Shown: in pieces, positions 1 through 4,728 of the stretch
How positions within the stretch are numbered: the stretch's first letter is position 1
How the letters are laid out: every line of letters starts with the position of its first letter
NCBI GenBank assembly: GCA_934446135.1
Contig: CAKSDT010000056.1
Span: 1 to 11,981, forward strand
Length of the DNA stretch: 11,981 nt
From: an uncultured Clostridia bacterium
GTDB lineage: Bacteria; Bacillota; Clostridia; RGIG6154
Direction of reading: 5' to 3'
Notes under the pieces: model-generated
The model's database searches: none
What the model saw: the letters and a program-made list of their open reading frames with translations, nothing else
What the model was told of the DNA's origin: nothing
Program-made: the position numbers and the translations under genes

Positions 1-157
1 AAGATGATAAAAACCGGCAAGTCCAAGGGACTTGCCGCAGACTGTCGAAAAAGTCGGTCGACCGCAAGTAAAAAAATATCAATACATTTTTCTGTAATAT
101 AATTTGAGTGTATTAATTTTGGGATAGCCACTGTCCAAAATAATGAAACTATATTAG

Positions 158-191
158 AAAAACCTTGAACCCTCGGTGGTTCAAGTTTTTT
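158..191 (+). terminator. Intrinsic terminator, possibly bidirectional
   Basis: An 8-bp perfect stem, CTTGAACC (164-171) with GGTTCAAG (178-185), has a 6-nt loop and is followed by six T (186-191). Five A precede the stem (158-162), so it could also stop minus-strand transcription. No gene that it would serve is visible in the window. Confidence 0.6.
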
Positions 192-200
192 ACTTGCTTT

Positions 201-254
201 TGCCGAACATAAACTCTGCCGTATACACATACGCCGACGAATTCATGTTCGGCA
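201..254. repeat. Inverted repeat with nested hairpin
   Basis: TGCCGAACAT (201-210) is perfectly complementary to ATGTTCGGCA (245-254). Between them lies a smaller hairpin, CGTAT-ACAC-ATACG (220-233). The same 14-nt core recurs at 3793-3806 in the intergenic region downstream of the ABC operon, which suggests a dispersed intergenic element of this genome. Function unknown. Confidence 0.6.
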
Positions 255-312
255 AATTTACCTTCCCTTTTCGAAGTCTGCCTGCGTGTCGAAAAACTTC
301 CCGGCACGCAGG

Positions 313-353
313 ACTGATTAAAAAGTCATAAACTTTTTAATCAGTTTTTTTTG
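313..353 (+). terminator. Strong intrinsic terminator upstream of the ytrA-type operon
   Basis: A 13-14 bp perfect stem, ACTGATTAAAAAGT (313-326) with ACTTTTTAATCAGT (332-345), has a 5-nt loop and runs into eight T, then a further T tract. It lies just upstream of the -35 box at 372 and would stop read-through into the operon. The A/T-symmetric stem base may also work in the opposite direction. Confidence 0.85.
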
Positions 354-371
354 TTTTTTTTAAAAAACATC

Positions 372-400
372 TTGACAAATGGAAAGTGTTAGTGTATTAT
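372..400 (+). promoter_or_regulatory. Vegetative (sigma-A type) promoter of the GntR/ABC operon
   Basis: A perfect -35 box TTGACA (372-377) and a -10 box TATTAT (395-400) are separated by exactly 17 bp. Transcription should start near 407, inside the palindromic operator, and give a leader of about 34 nt before the ATG at 441. The ribosome binding site AAGGGAGG (424-431) is 9 nt before that ATG. Confidence 0.88.
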
Positions 401-422
401 CTGTTGTAGTACAGATGATACA
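393..422. promoter_or_regulatory. Palindromic operator, likely bound by the YtrA-type repressor
   Basis: TGTATTATCTGT (393-404) and ACAGATGATACA (411-422) form a 12-bp inverted repeat with one mismatch and a 6-bp centre. It covers the -10 box and the predicted transcription start, so a bound dimer would block RNA polymerase. GntR regulators of the YtrA group commonly repress their own operons through such palindromes. That the adjacent regulator binds here is inferred. Confidence 0.75.
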
Positions 423-440
423 GAAGGGAGGAAAAAGATT

Positions 441-815
441 ATGCTTAAATTAAATTATGGGGACAAAAGACCTGTTTACGAACAGATAAAAGGGCAGATA
501 AAAGAACTCATCATAGCGGGAGTTTTGAAAGAGGAAGAAAAAATTCCGTCTGTCCGCGAATTGGCTGTTGAACTTACCATAAACCCCAACACAATTCAGA
601 AAGCCTACCGCGAACTTGAATCGGAAGGCTATATTTACTCCGTAAGGTCAAAAGGAAGTTTTGTTTCGGTAAAAAATGAAGTTTCCCGCAAAAGCGACAT
701 TTATAAAATTATGCACGAATTTAAAGATATAACGGCGAAACTGAAATTTTTGGGAGCCGAGGAGCAGGATCTTTTGGAGATAGTAAGAGAGGAGTATAAA
801 AATGATAGAAGTTAG
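441..815 (+). CDS. ytrA: YtrA-subfamily GntR transcriptional regulator
   Basis: This is a short (124 aa) GntR regulator. The winged helix-turn-helix spans about residues 10-76, with the family signature from IPSVRELA (35-42) through NPNTIQKAYRELE (48-60) to the wing around KGSF (71-74). Residues 83-118 form only a short helical dimerisation tail with no ligand-binding domain, which is the mark of the YtrA subgroup. Such proteins usually repress their own operon and linked ABC genes; in Bacillus subtilis the ytr operon responds to cell-wall-active antibiotics. The start is supported by AAGGGAGG (424-431). The gene is first in its operon and its end overlaps the ATPase start by 14 nt, implying translational coupling. 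The palindrome at 393-422 is its likely target. The inducer is unknown. Confidence 0.93.
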   Translation: MLKLNYGDKRPVYEQIKGQIKELIIAGVLKEEEKIPSVRELAVELTINPNTIQKAYRELESEGYIYSVRSKGSFVSVKNEVSRKSDIYKIMHEFKDITAKLKFLGAEEQDLLEIVREEYKNDRS

Positions 816-1695
816 AGATGTTTATAAGTCATTTTCTGATGTAAACGCTTTGGACGGTGCGTCGCTTAGAGTGCCCCGCGGTTCGGTTTACGGACTTATA
901 GGACCAAACGGTGCCGGAAAAACAACACTTCTTAAAGTGCTTTCGGGTGTTTATAAAAGGCAAAAAGGCGAGGCCACTATTTTGGGAGGAGATGTATACG
1001 AAAACCCAAAAGTAAAAAATGATATAGTTTTTATTTCAGACGATTTGTTCTTTTTCACCACATACTCAATATTGGATACCGCAAAATTTTATGCCGGAAT
1101 TTATGAGTCTTTCAATTGGACGGCATTCGAAGAATTAAACGATGTGTTTAAAATGGATTTGAATAAGAAAGTAAGAAAACTTTCAAAAGGTATGCAAAAA
1201 CAGGTTGCATTCTGGATTGGTCTTTCCTGCTGTCCTAAAGTTTTGCTTTTAGACGAACCTGTGGACGGCTTAGACCCGGTAATGAGAAAAAATGTGTGGA
1301 GAATTATAATAAACGCAGTAACAAAAAGAGGTATGACAGTTTTGATATCAAGCCACAATTTAAGGGAACTTGAAGATGTGTGCGACCATGTCGGAATTAT
1401 GTATAAAGGAAAAGTTGTGCTTGAAAAATCGCTTGACGATGCCAAAAGCAATATACACAAAATACAGGCAGTGTTTAAAGGAGATTTTCCGGCAGATTTG
1501 GGAATAGAAATACTGCACAAAGAAAAGTTCGGAAGCGTAAATATTCTGATTGTTAAAGGCGATATTGATGAGATAACTAAAAAACTTTCAGAATACGATA
1601 CATCTGTACTTGATGTTTTGCCGCTTTCTTTGGAAGAAGTATTTATTTATGAGTTGGGAGGTATGGGATATGAAATTGAAAACATTATTCAATAA
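802..1695 (+). CDS. ABC transporter ATP-binding protein
   Basis: This 297-aa cytoplasmic nucleotide-binding subunit should energise the permease encoded next. The Walker A motif is GPNGAGKT (34-41), the signature loop reads LSKGMQKQ (127-134), Walker B plus catalytic Glu is VLLLDEP (147-153, E152), the D-loop is GLD (156-158) and the switch His is H185. The Q-loop region (FISDDLFF, 77-84) lacks the usual glutamine and the signature is LSKGM rather than LSGGQ; both occur in the YtrB/bacitracin-type branch. Residues after about 215 form an accessory C-terminal domain. GAGAGGAG (787-794) is 7 nt before the ATG. The gene overlaps both neighbours (14 nt and 26 nt), so the three products are probably made together. 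The substrate is unknown. Confidence 0.93.
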   Translation: MIEVRDVYKSFSDVNALDGASLRVPRGSVYGLIGPNGAGKTTLLKVLSGVYKRQKGEATILGGDVYENPKVKNDIVFISDDLFFFTTYSILDTAKFYAGIYESFNWTAFEELNDVFKMDLNKKVRKLSKGMQKQVAFWIGLSCCPKVLLLDEPVDGLDPVMRKNVWRIIINAVTKRGMTVLISSHNLRELEDVCDHVGIMYKGKVVLEKSLDDAKSNIHKIQAVFKGDFPADLGIEILHKEKFGSVNILIVKGDIDEITKKLSEYDTSVLDVLPLSLEEVFIYELGGMGYEIENIIQ

Positions 1696-3655
1696 AAGCC
1701 TTGTAAAATCAGATTTTAAACGGTTTTGGTGGATAAGTGCACTTTATATGTTTTTTATACTGGTTTCTTTTATTTATCCCTTTATGGAATCGGCAAGAAA
1801 TTCGGTGCTGGGAGTAAATGCTCCTCAGTTGTATTCAGGTGCAGTCGGATTATACGCATTTTCAATGTTTATGCCGGTGATTACGGGCGTGCTTTTGTTT
1901 TCTTATCTTCAGACAGGAAAATCGGCTGTTTTCTTCCACAGTATAAACTTAACAAGAAAGCAGAATTTCTGTTCAAGACTGTATTCGGGACTTGTTTTAA
2001 TCACAATCCCTGTTTTAGTAACGCTTGCGGTTATGACGCTTTTTAAATTCAATCCGTATTTCAGTAAGTTTTTCCTTTGGAGAGAACTTTTCGGAGTAAT
2101 TATTACGGCATATCTTTATGCACTTATAACTTTCTCGGTTTCGGTCTTTACATCAATGATAGTGGGAAACACAATCGCTTCGATTTTCTTCACATATGTG
2201 TTTTCGGTACTTCCTATAATGGCTGAAGGATTTATACTTTATTTAAAATCAATAAAATTGTACGGTTTTACAAACGAAGGTTATGTCCCTTGGGTTTTGG
2301 GAAAAATTTATCTTCTCCCAAAAGATTTAAGACAGGTAAAAGGAGTTTTGATATACTTAATCGGAACTGTTTTAATCCTGGTTGCTTCATATTTTATTTA
2401 TAAGGCAAGAAATTTGGAAAACCATAGCGAAGTTGTTGCATTTAAAGGCTTAAAACCTGTGTTCGTGTACGGCTGCGGAATAGTTATGGGCTGTGTGGGA
2501 TTTATGTATTTTAATTCGTTTTACGGCTACTCAAACCTTCTTTTCCTGCTTCCGTTCGGAATTATAGCAATCGTTGCCGCTAAAATGATATCGGAAAAAA
2601 GTTTCAAAGTTCCGAAAATTTATAAACCCTGCGGAATATATGCCGTTTTGGTTCTGTTGGTATTTTTCGGATTTAAAGCCGATATTTTGGGCTTTGAAAG
2701 AAGAGTTCCCAAAGCCGACAGAGTAAGTTATATCACTTTTGATGTAAATGCTGTAAATGATTATATCGGATATGTTTATACCGATTCGGACGGTAAAGAA
2801 TATACCATGAGAGGCATTGTAGAGGCGGATATCGCAGATGAAGACGGAATTTCAAATGTTATAAATCTTCATAAGGAAATGATAGATAACAGACCGTCCA
2901 AAACTTCCGAGGCAAATGAAAATTCGGTGAACTTTACAATAACTTACACATACAAAAGCGGTAAAAAATTAACAAGAAGTTACACGGCAGACGCAATGAA
3001 ACAGGAAAAATATTTAAAACCCGTAGTTGAAAGCGACGGCGTAAGAAAAAAATATTTCCCTATTTTATCTGACAATAAACTGAAAATCGAATCTGTCAGC
3101 GTAACAGATACAAGAATTTCCGGAAATGAGGCAAATCTTTGTCACTTTACAGCCGACTCAAAAAAAGAATATGAAGAACTTTTAAACGCTCTTAAAAAAG
3201 ACCTTAAAAACGCAAAATATTCAGAATATGTGGCAAGAAGAGAAACATTCACAAGAATTAATATTACTTATAAACCACAGGCAAAATATAAAAACGGCAC
3301 AAATGTCCCATACGACAAAGCCGAGAGCGTATATGAAATTTATTATGTAAGACCGTCTTATACAAATACATTAAAAGTTCTTGAAAAATACGGCTATTCA
3401 TCAAAAATAAACGAAATTTTAGATGAAATCGAATTTGTGGGCATAGATTATAATAATATGGATGAAGTAATAGGCGAAAGCCGTATGGAAACTGTAAACG
3501 GTAAAGATTTCTACTTCCAGGAAATTGTAAAAGACAGGGAAACAATAGAAAAACTCTATAACGAAAGCAAAAACAACATGGCACCCATAACGGCGACGAA
3601 AAGGGCAACTTTCGTGAAGAGGGACGGGTCGTCTTTCGGCTCAAACCTCAAGTAA
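1670..3655 (+). CDS. ABC transporter permease with a large C-terminal soluble domain
   Basis: The 661-aa membrane subunit pairs with the upstream ATPase. I chose the ATG at 1670 because TTGGGAGG (1654-1661) lies 8 nt before it; in-frame ATGs at 1610, 1613 and 1649 lack such a site. About nine hydrophobic helices are visible, near residues 20-40, 60-80, 105-125, 140-160, 165-190, 225-245, 263-282, 288-306 and 320-340. An odd number would put the remaining 320 residues outside the cell. That tail is charged, lysine-rich and free of further helices, with alternating strands such as VNFTITYTYKSG (420-431). It resembles what is annotated in clostridial YtrC-like permeases as DUF6449, but I cannot confirm this. 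No substrate can be assigned; a role in cell-envelope stress is inferred from the YtrA linkage only. Confidence 0.85.
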   Translation: MKLKTLFNKSLVKSDFKRFWWISALYMFFILVSFIYPFMESARNSVLGVNAPQLYSGAVGLYAFSMFMPVITGVLLFSYLQTGKSAVFFHSINLTRKQNFCSRLYSGLVLITIPVLVTLAVMTLFKFNPYFSKFFLWRELFGVIITAYLYALITFSVSVFTSMIVGNTIASIFFTYVFSVLPIMAEGFILYLKSIKLYGFTNEGYVPWVLGKIYLLPKDLRQVKGVLIYLIGTVLILVASYFIYKARNLENHSEVVAFKGLKPVFVYGCGIVMGCVGFMYFNSFYGYSNLLFLLPFGIIAIVAAKMISEKSFKVPKIYKPCGIYAVLVLLVFFGFKADILGFERRVPKADRVSYITFDVNAVNDYIGYVYTDSDGKEYTMRGIVEADIADEDGISNVINLHKEMIDNRPSKTSEANENSVNFTITYTYKSGKKLTRSYTADAMKQEKYLKPVVESDGVRKKYFPILSDNKLKIESVSVTDTRISGNEANLCHFTADSKKEYEELLNALKKDLKNAKYSEYVARRETFTRINITYKPQAKYKNGTNVPYDKAESVYEIYYVRPSYTNTLKVLEKYGYSSKINEILDEIEFVGIDYNNMDEVIGESRMETVNGKDFYFQEIVKDRETIEKLYNESKNNMAPITATKRATFVKRDGSSFGSNLK

Positions 3656-3679
3656 ACGCTCGTTAATTGACGCTTGAGC

Positions 3680-3769
3680 GTTTGTCGGCTAGGAATATAA
3701 AGTTAAAAACACTTAAAGTTGAACTCTGCTTTATCTAAAGCAGAGTTCTTTTATTTAAAGCCGACAAAC
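3680..3769 (+). terminator. Terminator of the ABC operon, nested inside an 11-bp inverted repeat
   Basis: The core is a perfect 12-bp stem, GAACTCTGCTTT (3721-3732) with AAAGCAGAGTTC (3737-3748), with loop ATCT and the tail TTTTATTT: a strong intrinsic terminator. It is enclosed by a second perfect pair, GTTTGTCGGCT (3680-3690) and AGCCGACAAAC (3759-3769). The left outer arm overlaps GAGCGTTT (3676-3683), which could instead pair with AAACGCTC (3654-3661) at the stop codon of the permease. Core termination is confident; the role of the outer arms is unknown. Confidence 0.85.
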
Positions 3770-3790
3770 TTTGAACAAACTTCGCCTCTC

Positions 3791-3840
3791 GTCGTATACA
3801 CATACGACTTCGGGTAACCGAAACAAGTAAACTTGTTTCG
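3791..3840. repeat. Pair of adjacent perfect hairpins
   Basis: GTCGTAT (3791-3797) pairs with ATACGAC (3802-3808) across an ACAC loop, and CGAAACAAGT (3819-3828) with ACTTGTTTCG (3831-3840) across AA. The first shares a 14-nt core with 220-233. Neither has a T tract on the plus strand, so they are better read as dispersed intergenic repeats than as terminators. Confidence 0.6.
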
Positions 3841-4072
3841 CTCAGTTTGTCCAATCAACCCCCAATTCACTTCGCCTTCCGGCTCGGATTGGCTTTGGTT
3901 CGATTTGTCCAATCTGAACCAAATTTCCTACGATTTGCTAACGGTAAATTGTGCCTAGACCGTTTGGTGACAAGTTAATTTATAAGAAAGGAAACACAGC
4001 CGCTGCGTTTTACGCTTTCTTTATTATAAAATATTTTAAATATATGATATATCCATTTGAAACATCACAGCA

Positions 4073-4078
4073 TATAAT
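4073..4078 (+). promoter_or_regulatory. Candidate -10 box for the small regulator gene
   Basis: A perfect TATAAT lies 44 bp before the ATG at 4123, but no good -35 is found 16-18 bp upstream. An alternative reading uses TTGAAA (4057-4062) with TTATAA (4081-4086) at an 18-bp spacing. The region is so A/T-rich that chance matches are likely. Confidence 0.3.
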
Positions 4079-4122
4079 TGTTATAAAATAGAAGCATAAT
4101 ATATTTACTTTAAGATGATTTT

Positions 4123-4329
4123 ATGCCTATTAAAAGTGTTTCTATAAGAATTGAAGAAGAAATGTTGAATAAAATTGCATATGTTGCCGAATATGAGGGC
4201 AGAAGTGTGAACAGTCAGGTGCTTGTTTTAATAAGGGAAAGTATCAAAAGATTTGAAGAACAAAACGGCACTATTGACGGAAACATCAAACCTGATGTGA
4301 ATGTAAAACCTACTGCTAAAATTCCTTAG
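4123..4329 (+). CDS. Arc-like ribbon-helix-helix DNA-binding protein
   Basis: The small 68-aa protein is predicted to bind DNA as a ribbon-helix-helix dimer. The N-terminal strand is KSVSIRI (4-10), helix A about 11-25, and the turn into helix B contains GRSVNS (26-31), the sequence found at the same place in phage P22 Arc. Helix B runs through VLVLIRESIKRFEE (33-46). A lysine/proline tail follows from about residue 50. The ATG at 4123 is the only start that keeps the DNA-contacting strand, since an in-frame stop lies at 4111 and the next Met is residue 14. No good ribosome binding site is visible. The gene stands alone, with no toxin or recombinase partner in the window, so its target is unknown. 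Confidence 0.75.
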   Translation: MPIKSVSIRIEEEMLNKIAYVAEYEGRSVNSQVLVLIRESIKRFEEQNGTIDGNIKPDVNVKPTAKIP

Positions 4330-4409
4330 ATATTGCTAAAATGCAGCGATGTCCCCGATTGCTACCGCACAATACTTCCAAATATAACACAAAACTGGGT
4401 TTGGAAATG

Positions 4410-4442
4410 AATAAGCCAAAGACTTATTGTCTTTGGCTTATT
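4410..4442. terminator. 14-bp perfect hairpin after the small regulator gene
   Basis: AATAAGCCAAAGAC (4410-4423) pairs perfectly with GTCTTTGGCTTATT (4429-4442) across a 5-nt loop. No proper T tract follows on either strand, so calling it a terminator rests on stem strength and its place between convergent genes. A weaker pair, TTCCAAA/TTTGGAA (4376-4382/4400-4406), stacks just before it. Confidence 0.5.
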
Positions 4443-4510
4443 GCCCCTTAAAAATCGAAATAGAGCAAAGTCCTGTCCCTCTCATTAATTGAACTTTGAA
4501 TTTTCTTTAT

Positions 4511-4676
4511 GGACTCTGTCGGCACCCACAAACCTTTTTTAAAGATTTGACCGAAAATTTTATTTTGAAAAAGAAAGCCGAAGGATTGAAAATTTTCAAT
4601 CCTTCGGCTGAATTTGTTTTCATTAAAGTTTTTAGTCAAGTTTTTTACAAAAAACTTGCAGGTGCGGACAGAGTCC
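4511..4676. repeat. 166-bp foldback (MITE-like) element
   Basis: The ends are a perfect 10-bp inverted repeat, GGACTCTGTC (4511-4520) and GACAGAGTCC (4667-4676). The centre is a perfect 34-bp palindrome with no loop (4576-4609). The two halves between can be aligned as reverse complements along their whole length with scattered mismatches and small gaps. The right half has a further palindrome, CAAGTTTTTT/AAAAAACTTG (4637-4658). No transposase is encoded. It may be a miniature foldback element, a large bidirectional terminator between convergent genes, or both. Confidence 0.6.
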
Positions 4677-4720
4677 GCGGTTTTGCGGCCTTGTGGGTGT
4701 GGGCAAAGCCCACGGTTTGG
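4662..4720. repeat. Two tandem triloop hairpins with compensatory differences
   Basis: Two 24-nt units start at 4662 and 4697, 35 bp apart. The first folds as GCGGAC-AGA-GTCCGC (4664-4678) and the second as GTGGGC-AAA-GCCCAC (4699-4713), and both continue with CGGTTT. The units differ at two base pairs: C4665-G4677 becomes T4700-A4712 and A4668-T4674 becomes G4703-C4709. Pairing is kept in both. The first unit overlaps the right end of the foldback element. Confidence 0.65.
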
Positions 4721-4728
4721 TTTTCTGA

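Larger units (their letters stand above)
1..440. other. Intergenic region rich in inverted repeats, no gene seen
   Basis: I find no supportable gene in this stretch. It holds at least five inverted repeats. They are a 10-bp stem with a 3-nt loop (15-24/28-37), a truncated copy of the hairpin found at 9114-9146 (41-62), a terminator-like stem (164-185), a 10-bp inverted repeat enclosing a smaller hairpin (201-254), and an 8-bp pair (281-288/305-312). The final terminator at 313-353 insulates the operon downstream. Whatever gene lies to the left is outside the window. Confidence 0.6.
3656..4122. other. Intergenic region with dense short palindromes
   Basis: No convincing gene is present. After the operon terminator the stretch holds several inverted repeats. 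These are GTCGTAT-ACAC-ATACGAC (3791-3808), a perfect 10-bp pair with a 2-nt loop CGAAACAAGT/ACTTGTTTCG (3819-3840), TTTGGTTC/GAACCAAA (3894-3901/3916-3923) and AACGGT/ACCGTT (3940-3945/3959-3964). Direct copies of TTTGTCCAATC lie at 3846-3856 and 3904-3914. The last 100 bp are extremely A/T-rich and probably hold the promoter of the small gene at 4123. Confidence 0.55.
4330..4728. other. Convergent intergenic region holding stem-loops and a foldback element
   Basis: This stretch lies between the plus-strand small regulator gene and the end of the minus-strand GH36 gene. It contains hairpins at 4376-4406 and 4410-4442, a foldback element (4511-4676) and tandem triloop hairpins (4662-4720). 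Short open frames crossing it have no ribosome binding sites and simply read through the palindromes, so I do not call genes here. Confidence 0.6.

Noticed and set aside
3680..3776. Insertion element with target duplication around the operon terminator
   Set aside because: The flanks TTGAGC and TTGAAC resemble each other but differ at one base and are not both directly adjacent to the 11-bp arms, so the duplication is not convincing.
3785..3845. CRISPR-like array
   Set aside because: The palindromes differ from one another in sequence and spacing; there are no regular repeats with unique spacers and no cas genes.
4123..4442. Toxin-antitoxin module with the Arc-like gene as antitoxin
   Set aside because: No second small gene overlaps or closely follows it; what follows is a hairpin and the foldback element.
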